A DNA stretch of 48,364 bases from an uncultured Bacteroides sp. (GCA_949296855.1 CASFRN010000099.1:1-48364), one strand, 5' to 3'. Counted from the first letter of the stretch, positions 16,421-25,204 are shown. Notes: generated from the sequence alone by a model not told the origin. Program-made: numbers and translations.

Positions 16421-17491
16421 ATGAAAGCGAAACACATCATACGAATGCTGGCTCTCCTCGTGGCAGGAACGGGACTCTCCGCCTGCACCGACTGGATGTA
16501 CGACGACCGCAGCGGATGCGAGCACGGCGTATGGCTCAGCTTCAAGTACGATTACAACCTGCAGCGTGCCGACATGATTGAGCATGTAGGCAGCGTCGGC
16601 GTCTTCGTTTACGACGAAGAAGGGCACTACGTCACCTCGTTCGTGCAGCCCGATATGCGTCAGGCGGAGCCTTACCGCATGTATTTCGACCTTCCCGAAG
16701 GAAGATACCGCTTCATTGCGCTTGCCGACCAGCACGAGTACGAAAACTTAGAAGCGTTGCCGGGCGGCATGTACCTTCAAGACGAGCCTGAGGCGGGAGA
16801 CCTGATGGAGGACTTCTCCGTCATGCTGAAACACATCCATGTAGGCGATGATTGGGGGATAGTGGACCACGAAAGAAATCCGCTCGACACGTTATGGTAT
16901 GCCATAAGCGACGAGTCGCTTTATGTCCCTGCCGAAGGTTATGCCTACGACACCCTTTCGTTAATCCGCGACACGAAGTCGATTTCCGTTTCCCTTCGTG
17001 AGATAGACGAGCCGGACCGCATCGACGTTGACGATTATTCCTTTACCGTTACTCATCGCAACTTGCTCTTGAACTGCAATCCGGGGCGTGCCGATATGGT
17101 GGCAGATCCTTCTGCGGTCGTAGCCGTCTATACGCCTTACGCCACATGGAACACTACCGACGAGCCTTCTTCGCGCACCGAAGCCGGACGCACGGCGCAT
17201 GCCGACTTCATGACCGCACGCCTTTACGCCAACGATGCGGACAATCAGGCGAAGCTTACCGTCCGCCATCGCGAATCGGAGCGCACCGTGATAGAAGCCG
17301 ACCTGTGCAACCTGATCGGCCAACTTCGCAACTACGACGAGACGCAACGCTACACCCTGCAAGAGTTCCTCGACCGTGGCTACGACTTCCGCCTTACCTT
17401 CTTCCTGAAAGGCGGCAAGTGGCAGTACACCGATGTTTCCATCGGCATCCTCGGCTGGAGCAAGCGCATCCAAAATGTATCATTAGACTAA
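16421..17491 (+). CDS. FimB/Mfa2-family fimbrial anchor lipoprotein
   Basis: The 356-residue lipoprotein starts at the ATG at 16421 with lipobox GTGLSAC (C22). The mature start TDWMYDDRSGC and the segments VGSVGVFVYDEEGHYV and LPEGRYRFIALAD match Mfa2/FimB anchors, which cap the fimbria base and hold it in the outer membrane. The C-terminal ILGWSKRIQNV resembles the fimbrillin end. G+C-rich throughout, unlike the flanking fimbrillins. It ends 14 bp before the next fimbrial gene. Confidence 0.85.
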   Translation: MKAKHIIRMLALLVAGTGLSACTDWMYDDRSGCEHGVWLSFKYDYNLQRADMIEHVGSVGVFVYDEEGHYVTSFVQPDMRQAEPYRMYFDLPEGRYRFIALADQHEYENLEALPGGMYLQDEPEAGDLMEDFSVMLKHIHVGDDWGIVDHERNPLDTLWYAISDESLYVPAEGYAYDTLSLIRDTKSISVSLREIDEPDRIDVDDYSFTVTHRNLLLNCNPGRADMVADPSAVVAVYTPYATWNTTDEPSSRTEAGRTAHADFMTARLYANDADNQAKLTVRHRESERTVIEADLCNLIGQLRNYDETQRYTLQEFLDRGYDFRLTFFLKGGKWQYTDVSIGILGWSKRIQNVSLD

Positions 17492-17505
17492 CCCCGAAAC
17501 CCAAC

Positions 17506-19032
17506 ATGAAGCACCTCCGATTGACATACCTGTTCCTCACCCTCCTGTTGGCACTGATGTCGGCAAGCTGCAAAGACGACTCCCTTTTCGTTCCCGTAGC
17601 GGAAGAAGAGTCCGGAAGCGGCGTGTACGTTAGCGTGGTGGTGAATACCGAGGGCGGGAATGCGTCAAGAGCTATCGGTTCGCCGAAACCGGGGGAAAAG
17701 GGAGATGGTGAGCAAGCTGGGGTAGGGGAAGAGAACAAAGTGCATGACTTGACTTTATTCTTTTTGAATGGAACCTTAAACGATGCGACAGAAATTTGCG
17801 CTTCCGCCTATTTCGATGAAGATGATATTACCCCTACAGCTTCGGGAAGCATCACCCGTTACACCGTGCAGCGGGAGATAGAAGGATTGTTTGTCGGGAA
17901 TAAATATCACGTAGTAGCTATCGTCAATGCCGGTGATTTAACCAATGGGATAACCGATATAGATGGATTAAAGGATTATCAATTTCGTGAGATTATCGTC
18001 ACTCACGGTTCAGAGCGCTGGTTCCTGATGGCTTCGGAAAAAGACAGCGATGAGATAGAGATACGAGCTAATAGCTCCGAGTATAATCCTACATGGGTAA
18101 ATGTGGATGTAGAGCGGATGACGGCACGGGTGGATTGTGCGTGGAAGAATCCTTATGAGATTACGGGAAATGATATGCCGAGTGAAGGCGGTGGCAGTGA
18201 TTATGGCAAAGATCAAGTAAAAATTCTTGGAGCCTCATTAGTGAATAGATACATTAACGATACTTATGCATTTAAAAGGGTAACTGAAAGTACTTCAAGT
18301 TTAACAACTGTACAATATTTAGGGGATGAACTTCCGTCTCCCTCCTTTGGGGCTGCAGCTGGTAATTATGTTTTAGATCCTTTGACTGCTATAGGAAAAA
18401 GTAACACGGATTTTGATTACTATTATCCGGAGTATAATCATTGGGACACAGCTTCTGATTTCTATGATGTATATACGAACCTATCTTTTTCATCTACACA
18501 CAATAGCCAAATGTATTATTGCTTGGATTATGTACGTGAGAATATTAATACAGTTCGTCAGTTGAGAACTGGTGGTATAGACCATTATGCTACCGGTGTA
18601 ATGTATAAAGCTCGATATATACCTGATGGATATGATGAAGGTGAAACTTTTTATGTGTATCCTCAGTCTTATGGAGGATATAGTATAAGAACAGTTTTTT
18701 CGGCGGATGAATTAAGACAAGAATTTCCAACTATTTTTGGTGACACGCCTGAATCAACATGGGTAGACCAAGTGAAAGATTTAGAGAAATATACCAATGG
18801 AGAGTGTTATTATGTATATTGGATTCGTCATGCGGATGATGATAATAACAGTCATATAAGTGCAATGGAATATGCTATTGTGCGCAATAACATTTATCAA
18901 CTTTATGTGAACAGCATAGAAGGATTGGGTAGTCCTGAACCAGATAGCCATATTGAGGAATTTGAGGAGGAAATCCATTTACATGTAAAAGATTGGAAAG
19001 AAGTGGAAGTTGAAGTTCCGTCATTTGATTAA
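17506..19032 (+). CDS. Second fimbrillin-like lipoprotein (accessory/minor subunit)
   Basis: From the ATG at 17506 the product is 508 residues with lipobox LMSASC (C22). The N-terminal VYVSVVVNTEGGNASRAIG and the KVHDLTLFFLNG strand are of Mfa-like type. The C-terminal YVYWIRHADDD...MEYAIVRNNIYQLYVNSIEGLGSPEP parallels the signature seen in the major fimbrillin at 14446. It is therefore a second structural subunit, probably an adaptor between shaft and tip. The longer open frame to 17146 overlaps the anchor gene in another frame and is rejected. Composition shifts from G+C-rich to A+T-rich along the gene. Confidence 0.8.
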   Translation: MKHLRLTYLFLTLLLALMSASCKDDSLFVPVAEEESGSGVYVSVVVNTEGGNASRAIGSPKPGEKGDGEQAGVGEENKVHDLTLFFLNGTLNDATEICASAYFDEDDITPTASGSITRYTVQREIEGLFVGNKYHVVAIVNAGDLTNGITDIDGLKDYQFREIIVTHGSERWFLMASEKDSDEIEIRANSSEYNPTWVNVDVERMTARVDCAWKNPYEITGNDMPSEGGGSDYGKDQVKILGASLVNRYINDTYAFKRVTESTSSLTTVQYLGDELPSPSFGAAAGNYVLDPLTAIGKSNTDFDYYYPEYNHWDTASDFYDVYTNLSFSSTHNSQMYYCLDYVRENINTVRQLRTGGIDHYATGVMYKARYIPDGYDEGETFYVYPQSYGGYSIRTVFSADELRQEFPTIFGDTPESTWVDQVKDLEKYTNGECYYVYWIRHADDDNNSHISAMEYAIVRNNIYQLYVNSIEGLGSPEPDSHIEEFEEEIHLHVKDWKEVEVEVPSFD

Positions 19033-19048
19033 TAAGGGAGGATGTAAG

Positions 19049-22000
19049 ATGAAGAAATATATTGTACGCGTTATGCATATCTTGTGTGTTTTTTTGTTAT
19101 TATCTGCTTGTGCAGATGAATTGACAACCCAAGAACATGCTGCAATCCGTGAAGGCGTGCCTGTTACGGTAAATTTAAACTTAGGGGTTGCGTCTTCTAA
19201 AATCATAACCCGTGCTGCTGCTTCCGATGAAGCTGAGAATACCGTTAATAGTGTGTATGTATTTGCTTTCAATTATGACGGTTCGTTGGATAATAAACAG
19301 ATATTCACTCCATCCACTTATATAATGCAAGATGATTGCATTGAAATTTCGTTTTCGATGCATTCTGGAAGTAACAAACGGATTTATGCTATAGGTAATC
19401 CATCCAGTGGTTCGGGTTCGTTGACAACCAATATCCTTGCTGGAATAGAGACTGAAGAAGAATTGTTGGCTTGTACCTCGAGTTTATTGGAGCAAACTAA
19501 TATTGAACGTTCATATTTTCTGATGTCAGGTCAAATGCAAGTAGCAGACGGAAGCACACAGATTGATGTGGACGAACAAGGGAGACTTTTAGGGGCAAAA
19601 CGGTGTACGCACTCTGTGCCGTTGATAGAGTTGGAACGGGTGGATGCACGGATTACGTTTAAGATATATGCAAGCAATCCTAATTTCAAAGATTTTACTT
19701 TTATACCGGACCGATATTGGGTAGACAATATTCCCCAACATACGTATGTGTTTCCACATAATGAGGATTATACAAAAGCAGATGGTGTAAACTATGTTTC
19801 TATGTCAGATTCAGAGGTTGATGTACAGCATAATGTAGAAGGGCAGGAGAGCGATGCAAATGGAAAGTATTACTATTTCGAATTTTATATTCCGGAAAAC
19901 CGCTTACAACCCAAAAAGCGGATAGATGAAGGGGACGATGAAAAAAAGCAAGCGGAAAATCTGTATGCATTGCGTGAAAAAAAATTGAAAACCCCTGCTA
20001 CTGATTCCAATAAACCCGGAAAAACAGAAGAGAACGGTGCTTTCGAATATGCCAACGATCACTCTACTTATGTTGTTTTTCATGGCGTTTTGTCATATAC
20101 AGATACTTCCAATGGACAACAGTTTGTTTACTCTGATGCTACCTATACGGTGCATTTAGGAAGTACAGGCGGTGCGAATGATAGCGGACATGAAAACAAT
20201 GTGGATTTTGTGAACGACTATAATACATATCGCAACACGCACTATACCTATACCATTCATGTGACAGGTGTGGAGTCTATGCGAGTGGAAGTGGAGGCTG
20301 ACCAGAAGGAAGACCGTCCCGGTATTGAAGGCGACCTGATATTCTCTGGCGATGCTGTGGAAGAAATGGATGCGCATTATGGGCGTACACAGTTCACATT
20401 GACGCGAGGTGATATTAAGGATGGATTGTCGTGGGCGATACGCACACCTTTTCAAAGTGGTATGAAGCCATTTAATGCAGACAATTATAAATATAAAAAA
20501 GATGAGGAAGGAAGAAGAGTTCTGACAGATATAAATGATTATAGTGCAGATGAATGGAAGAAACTTCAGACTGATTTAGACTTGAACGACTATAAGTGGG
20601 TGCAGTTTCTCATTAATAATGAGGTGGAGGATAAAATGGTGAATCGGCAGATGTATCCCAAGTACCCCGGTTATGCAGCGTATGTGGGAGATGATTATGT
20701 GGATAACATTATTAATGAACCTGCTCCTCCTTTTGGTGGAAACGGAACAACGAAATCTGATTTTTATGGAAACTATCGGGTAAAATTGTACGATGTAAAC
20801 CAATTGTTGAATCATCTTTATGCAGAAGCGTATAATGATCAAAGTAAAATTTTTGAAGGACAAGGTGATGATGCGACTGTTACCATTACTGCTTTTGTGG
20901 ATGAATATGTGTATGTATACGACCCAAGTGCAATATATTACAGAACTCCTCAGGTAGTAAAAGACAATACTGTGCAAGAAGGGGTTGACTTGACCTTGTG
21001 GAGAAAGGTTGTGAATAGGGATAATCGTATGTTATACCTTTGTACTACCGGTGCTATTTATAGTCCAGATGGTGAAACCTCCGTTTCGCGAAATGTATTC
21101 ACGATAGCACAACGACCTATCTATACTTTCTATAATGAGAAAGATCCTACTGTAACTAATGGATGGGGAACTGAATCTATTAATGAAACAGGCCCGTTAG
21201 GGGTAGAGACTAAACGTCCGTTTAGCGAAAAAAATGATAGAGCGAATAGCACTTCTAATGGATTGATTAACACATGGAATGTATTAAATACAAATTCCGG
21301 TGGAGATTTGAAGTGGGATGACATTATGACTTTAGGAAATCGGGATTCAGATAATGATGGCGTGTTTTCTTTAAATGAAGGTTATGATGATATTTGGCAT
21401 GCTTGTATAGCAAGAAACCGAGATTTGAATGGTGATAATATAGTGCAAGAGGAGGAGGTGCGTTGGTATCTCGCTTCTATCGACCAATTGACGGATTTAT
21501 GGATAGGCGAATATTCTGTAAATGAAAACGCACGTCTTTATACTTGGGATTATAGAAATGATGTGAATGGCATTATCCGTTCGCATGTAGCAAGTAGCAG
21601 TTATTATAATGGTAGTTATGAGAATCCTTGGAAAATATGGGCGGAAGAAGGTGCGTCAAGAGGTCCGTATTATAAGTCTGACGAGGATGTAAATGGCACT
21701 TATACAAAAACAGGAAATCTTATTCCGCGAGTTGATTGGACAACTTATGGAAGCCATGTATATAGATGGAATAGTGAACCGTTGAATGTTGAAAACTTAG
21801 GCCTTATCCATTATCGTTGTGTGCGTAACTTAGGCATTTCGTTAAACCGTCCGGAAACACCTTTTGAACCTTATGTTTCCGTAAGCAAAGGTACTTATAC
21901 AAATGAAGATGGGAAAAAGTATGATGAATTGATTATCAGTATGGAAAAAATGGAATTCAATTCGGTGCGTTCGGCTATTTATCAAGGTGCAGAATTGCCT

Positions 22001-22390
22001 GAACATACAGAAAGAAGTTATGTAAATCGCCCCTATAATAAATTTGCTGTGATTGTGAACAAAGAATTTGGTAGTGGAAATAATAATGCTACACAAGAGA
22101 ACTGGAATTATTATCAAAATTATAATGTTTGTCCTAACGGATATCGTATACCTAACCAACGGGAATTAATGTTGATGTATATCTATATTCCGCAATCTGA
22201 TTTTAAAGATGAAATGAAGTGGACAAATTATAATCAGAATATTATGACTGGAACAGCATTTGGATTTAAAGCATATTATAGTGGTACACGTGATGGCTTC
22301 ATTTACAGTGCTAAAGATGGCGTTTTGTATTTGAGCCATAATGATGATGAAAAAGGTTATGTCCGTTGTGTCCGTGATGTACCGGAATAA
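19049..22390 (+). CDS. Large DUF4906-like lipoprotein, probable fimbrial tip adhesin
   Basis: The 1113-residue lipoprotein has lipobox LLLSAC (C21) and a GGGAGG ribosome-binding site just upstream. The N-terminal fimbrillin-like part (VPVTVNLNLGVASSKI, VNSVYVFAFNYDG) would let it join the polymer. Two EF-hand-like calcium loops begin at D766 (DSDNDGVFSLNE) and D792 (DLNGDNIVQEEE), followed by EVRWYLASIDQLTDLW. The C-terminal domain has CPNGYRIPNQRELMLM and ends YVRCVRDV. Large size and last position in the operon fit a tip adhesin. The ligand is unknown. Like the fimbrillins, it is A+T-rich. Confidence 0.8.
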   Translation: MKKYIVRVMHILCVFLLLSACADELTTQEHAAIREGVPVTVNLNLGVASSKIITRAAASDEAENTVNSVYVFAFNYDGSLDNKQIFTPSTYIMQDDCIEISFSMHSGSNKRIYAIGNPSSGSGSLTTNILAGIETEEELLACTSSLLEQTNIERSYFLMSGQMQVADGSTQIDVDEQGRLLGAKRCTHSVPLIELERVDARITFKIYASNPNFKDFTFIPDRYWVDNIPQHTYVFPHNEDYTKADGVNYVSMSDSEVDVQHNVEGQESDANGKYYYFEFYIPENRLQPKKRIDEGDDEKKQAENLYALREKKLKTPATDSNKPGKTEENGAFEYANDHSTYVVFHGVLSYTDTSNGQQFVYSDATYTVHLGSTGGANDSGHENNVDFVNDYNTYRNTHYTYTIHVTGVESMRVEVEADQKEDRPGIEGDLIFSGDAVEEMDAHYGRTQFTLTRGDIKDGLSWAIRTPFQSGMKPFNADNYKYKKDEEGRRVLTDINDYSADEWKKLQTDLDLNDYKWVQFLINNEVEDKMVNRQMYPKYPGYAAYVGDDYVDNIINEPAPPFGGNGTTKSDFYGNYRVKLYDVNQLLNHLYAEAYNDQSKIFEGQGDDATVTITAFVDEYVYVYDPSAIYYRTPQVVKDNTVQEGVDLTLWRKVVNRDNRMLYLCTTGAIYSPDGETSVSRNVFTIAQRPIYTFYNEKDPTVTNGWGTESINETGPLGVETKRPFSEKNDRANSTSNGLINTWNVLNTNSGGDLKWDDIMTLGNRDSDNDGVFSLNEGYDDIWHACIARNRDLNGDNIVQEEEVRWYLASIDQLTDLWIGEYSVNENARLYTWDYRNDVNGIIRSHVASSSYYNGSYENPWKIWAEEGASRGPYYKSDEDVNGTYTKTGNLIPRVDWTTYGSHVYRWNSEPLNVENLGLIHYRCVRNLGISLNRPETPFEPYVSVSKGTYTNEDGKKYDELIISMEKMEFNSVRSAIYQGAELPEHTERSYVNRPYNKFAVIVNKEFGSGNNNATQENWNYYQNYNVCPNGYRIPNQRELMLMYIYIPQSDFKDEMKWTNYNQNIMTGTAFGFKAYYSGTRDGFIYSAKDGVLYLSHNDDEKGYVRCVRDVPE

Positions 22391-22421
22391 ATAGCGTTGT
22401 TATAACATTGCGAATACTTTC

Positions 22422-22468
22422 AATCCCTCCGTACCGAACAAAACAATGAAGTCCCGTGCGGAGGGATT
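22422..22468. repeat. Rpn-associated hairpin element, copy 1
   Basis: Arms AATCCCTCCGTAC (22422-22434) and GTGCGGAGGGATT (22456-22468) pair over 13 positions, with a single G-T wobble. The loop includes ACAAAACAATGAAGTCCC. Similar elements occur at 23613-23660 and 24876-24920. Each is followed by an Rpn-family gene; this one ends 166 bp before the start at 22635. Confidence 0.8.
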
Positions 22469-22572
22469 CCCGTTTTTCATTTCCAGGCAGTTTGGGTATA
22501 TGTCGTAACTGAAAAATAAAACTTTTTCGTCTACGTGTCTCTATGTTCAAACGGAAAAACAGGAGAAATAGG

Positions 22573-22602
22573 TTGGAATATCAATGGAAATCATTACTTT
22601 TG
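22573..22602 (+). promoter_or_regulatory. Promoter of the first Rpn gene
   Basis: TTG at 22573-22575 and TACTTTTG at 22595-22602 (19 nt apart) fit the Bacteroides consensus. Transcription would start near 22609, so the upstream in-frame ATG at 22584 is excluded. Confidence 0.6.
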
Positions 22603-22634
22603 CAAAAAGTGAATCCCAAAAATCGCACTTAATC

Positions 22635-23567
22635 ATGAAGTACCTTAGCCCGAAAGCCGACCTTACTTTTAAGAAAGTATTCGGTGAACATCCAGACTTG
22701 GTTATCAGTTTCCTGAATGCATTGCTGCCATTCGAGAGTCTGGAAGAAGAGATAACGCAGGTGGAATACCTTAATCCTGAAATGGTTCCGCAAAACCCTT
22801 TACGTAAGGACAGCATAGTTGATGTGCGCTGCAAAGACCAAAGCGGACGTCAGTTTATTGTAGAGATGCAGATGATGTGGACATCGGCATACAAGCAGCG
22901 TGTCCTGTTCAACGCATCGAAAGCATACGTTAGTCAGTTGGAAAAAGGAAAAGACTACGAACTTTTGCAACCCGTGTATTCGCTGAATCTGGTAAATGAC
23001 ACTTTTTCGGAGAGTAAAGGTTATTACCACGACTTTAAGATAGTAGAAGAGGCGGAAACGAAAGAAGTCATCGAAGGGTTGCGGTTTGTTTTTATCGAAC
23101 TCCCTAAGTTCACTCCCGATAACTATAAAGGCAAAAAAATGCAAGTGCTTTGGCTACGTTATTTGACGGAAATCAATGAAAAGACTCGTGAAGTGCCGGA
23201 AGAATTGATGGAAAATCCAGAAATCAACAAGGCGGTCACTCAGCTGGAAGAGTCGGCTTTCAGCGAAGCTCAGTTGCTCGGTTACGACCGTTTCTGGGAT
23301 ATGGTCAGCACCGCTAAAATGCAAATCAGCAGTTCACGGAGGGAAGCAAGGGAAAAAGGTTTGGCTGAAGGTCGTGCTGAAGGTCGTGCTGAAGGTCGTG
23401 CTGAAGGTCGTGCTGAAGGTCGTGCGGAAGGTCGTGCGGAAGGTCGTGCGGAAGGAGAAAAGAAAAAAGCGGTTGAAGTTGCACAGCGTATGAAACAAAA
23501 AGGATACCCTGTCAGTGAGATAGCTGAATGCAGTGGATTATCAGAAGAAGAAATCAGCCGCTTATAA
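22635..23567 (+). CDS. Rpn-family PD-(D/E)XK nuclease with EGRA repeats (first copy)
   Basis: The 310-residue protein of the Rpn/YhgA (PDDEXK transposase) family starts MKYLSPKADLTFKKVFGEHP. The catalytic D63 (IVDVRC) and E77-x-Q79 (IVEMQM) are present. Residues about 244-275 contain seven identical AEGR units plus AEGE, encoded by 12-bp tandem repeats, followed by a C-terminal helical segment (YPVSEIAECSGLSEEEISRL). In characterised enterobacterial Rpn genes the C-terminal domain is also made from an internal start and inhibits the full-length nuclease. In-frame ATGs at 23301 and 23319 could start such a product (88 or 82 residues). The start was chosen by the promoter and by alignment with the second copy. 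Confidence 0.88.
   Translation: MKYLSPKADLTFKKVFGEHPDLVISFLNALLPFESLEEEITQVEYLNPEMVPQNPLRKDSIVDVRCKDQSGRQFIVEMQMMWTSAYKQRVLFNASKAYVSQLEKGKDYELLQPVYSLNLVNDTFSESKGYYHDFKIVEEAETKEVIEGLRFVFIELPKFTPDNYKGKKMQVLWLRYLTEINEKTREVPEELMENPEINKAVTQLEESAFSEAQLLGYDRFWDMVSTAKMQISSSRREAREKGLAEGRAEGRAEGRAEGRAEGRAEGRAEGRAEGEKKKAVEVAQRMKQKGYPVSEIAECSGLSEEEISRL
23364..23459 (+). repeat. 12-bp tandem repeat inside the first Rpn gene
   Basis: Seven units of GC[T/G]GAAGGTCGT (five with GCT, then two with GCG) run from 23364 to 23447, followed by a degenerate eighth unit. Each encodes Ala-Glu-Gly-Arg. Copy-number change by slippage would keep the frame. Confidence 0.97.
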
Positions 23568-23612
23568 TAGCCTGTTTATACTTTACACAAACTGATACCG
23601 CAGTATAAACAT

Positions 23613-23660
23613 TTATCCCTTCGCACCGGACAAAACAATGAAGTCCCGTACGGAGGAATT
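23613..23660. repeat. Rpn-associated hairpin element, copy 2
   Basis: Degenerate arms around TATCCCTTCGCAC and GTACGGAGGAATT. The loop GGACAAAACAATGAAGTCC also pairs internally (GGAC/GTCC). It is nearly identical to copy 1 in the loop, and its 5' flank ATAAACATT is shared with copy 3. Confidence 0.8.
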
Positions 23661-23737
23661 TGTTAGCTGGGTGGAGGATGGATATTGGAAAAAACAGATA
23701 TTATTTGCGGCTTGCCGCAATTCTCATTCAGAATTTC

Positions 23738-23777
23738 TATCTTTGCAATACTATTCAACAAAAAATGCCTAACTTTG
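23738..23777 (+). promoter_or_regulatory. Two candidate -7 elements before the second Rpn gene
   Basis: TATCTTTG (23738-23745) and TAACTTTG (23770-23777) both fit TAnnTTTG; a TTG lies at 23712-23714. Which one is used cannot be decided. Confidence 0.45.
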
Positions 23778-23803
23778 TATAGATTCTTATTTAGCGAACG
23801 ATT

Positions 23804-24696
23804 ATGAGATACTTGGATCCAAAAGCCGACCTGACTTTCAAGAAAGTATTCGGCGAACATCCCGACCTTGTCATCAGCCTGCTCAACGCATTGCTGCCTT
23901 TTGAAACGCCTGAAGAAGAAATTCAGGAGATTGAATACCTGACTCCGGAACTGGTTCCTGGGACGCCATTGAAGAAGAACAGCATCGTAGACGTGAGGTG
24001 CAAGGACAAGCAGGGCAGGCAATTCTTGGTGGAGATGCAGATGCTTTGGTCATCCGCATTCATGCAGCGTGTGCTGTTCAATGCTTCGAAAGCATACGTG
24101 CGTCAGTTTGGGGAGGCAGGGAAAACAAATACGAACTGCTCCAGCCCGTTTATTCGCTCAATTTGGTGAACGATATTTTCCTTCCGGATATACCGGACGC
24201 TTACCATGACTATAAAATCGTGCAGGTAGAGCATACGGATAAAGTGATTGAAGGGTTGCGCTTCATCTTCGTGGAACTTCCGAAATTCAAGCCAACGAAT
24301 TTCAAGGGCAAGAAAATGGCGGTGCTTTGGCTCCGTTATCTGACGGAAATAGACGAACAGACCCGGCAAGCTCCTCAAGAGTTGTTGGATAATCCGGAAA
24401 TCAGCAAAGCCGTGACACAGATTGAAGAATCCGCATTCAGCGATGCGCAACTTTGGTGGTACGATGACTTTTGGGATGCCGTGCGGGTGGAAAACACATT
24501 AATCAGTGACGCATTGCGGGAAGGTATGGAGAAAGGTATACAGGAAGGCAGACAAAAAGGTATGCAAGAAGGAATTAAAGAAGGAATTAAGCAAAATGGC
24601 ATTCAGAATGCACGCGGCATGAAAGCAGAAGGCATTCCGGTGGGAATCATTGCAAAAATAACCGGACTCACGCTGGATGAAATAGCGAGGCTGTAA
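23804..24696 (+). pseudogene. Rpn-family nuclease gene, frameshifted (second copy)
   Basis: The N-terminal half (MRYLDPKADLTFKKVFGEHP, IVDVRC, LVEMQM) is in frame with the ATG at 23804 and closely matches the first Rpn copy. Near 24110-24125 the frame changes: KAYVRQF is read in the first frame and NKYELLQPVYSLNLVND in the next. Adding one base in the runs GGGG, GGG or AAAA there would restore a 297-residue protein. The C-terminal tail (EKGIQEGRQKGMQEGIKEG) has degenerate four-residue repeats and an in-frame ATG before it, so a short C-terminal product could still be made. Sequencing error or a recent indel are both possible; the remainder shows no other damage. Confidence 0.8.
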
Positions 24697-24750
24697 TTAC
24701 GAGTGTTCGGAAGATTTTGCTAAATACTTTTTGCTATCTTGAAAAAGCTT

Positions 24751-24802
24751 AATGATGCGTAACCGCAAGTTCGTTTCGCTCTTGAGACGGTTACGCATCA
24801 TT
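24751..24802. repeat. Perfect 15-bp inverted repeat
   Basis: AATGATGCGTAACCG (24751-24765) is perfectly complementary to 24788-24802, with a further CAAG/CTTG pairing inside the 22-nt loop. It lies 54 bp after the second Rpn gene and lacks a T-run, so it is not an ordinary terminator. Confidence 0.9.
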
Positions 24803-24875
24803 GAACGGTTTCAGAAATGGTCAAACATGTCTTGTAAGAAATCTGATATAGGCAAATAAGGTAATGATAAACATT

Positions 24876-24920
24876 CATCCCTCAGACCGGATAAACAATG
24901 GAATTCCATACGGAGGGATT
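24876..24920. repeat. Rpn-associated hairpin element, copy 3
   Basis: CATCCCTCAGACCGG... with loop AAACAATGGAATTCC and 3' arm TACGGAGGGATT aligns with copies 1 and 2; pairing is weaker. The 3' flank (ATTCTGCTTTCATTTTCAG) also resembles that of copy 1. It lies 364 bp before the third Rpn gene. Confidence 0.75.
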
Positions 24921-25204
24921 CTGCTTTCATTTTCAGATTGTTGCGCTCGTGATATTTCGTTGCGTCCGGTATGACAAATCTTATCAAAAGTTGTTTCATA
25001 GAAAATCAGCGATTGATTTGGTAATCTGGTTGACTATATATTCAAAGCCATTTTTTATAGCGGAGCCAGCCATCCGGCACCTTCATCGGGAAACGGTTCT
25101 TCGCTTCCTCAATATAATGCCTGTGCGGACTTCACTCCGTCTAGTATGGCAATTGTAAAGTTATCAAACGATTAATTCGTTCCCGTATTTTTTATCGGTG
25201 TGTG

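Noticed and set aside
17146-17505. N-terminal extension of the second fimbrillin
   Set aside because: It overlaps the anchor gene in another frame; a lipoprotein signal begins exactly at 17506.
23364-23459. CRISPR-like array
   Set aside because: Units are 12 bp, contiguous and in frame inside an ORF; there are no spacers.
24106-24126. Programmed -1 frameshifting in the second Rpn gene
   Set aside because: The zero-frame codons here are GCA GGG AAA ACA, which is not a canonical X XXY YYZ slippery site, and no downstream pseudoknot is evident. An indel is simpler.
24898-25158. An 86-codon plus-strand frame between Rpn copies 2 and 3
   Set aside because: It starts inside the third hairpin element, has no promoter or ribosome-binding site, and its translation shows no family resemblance.
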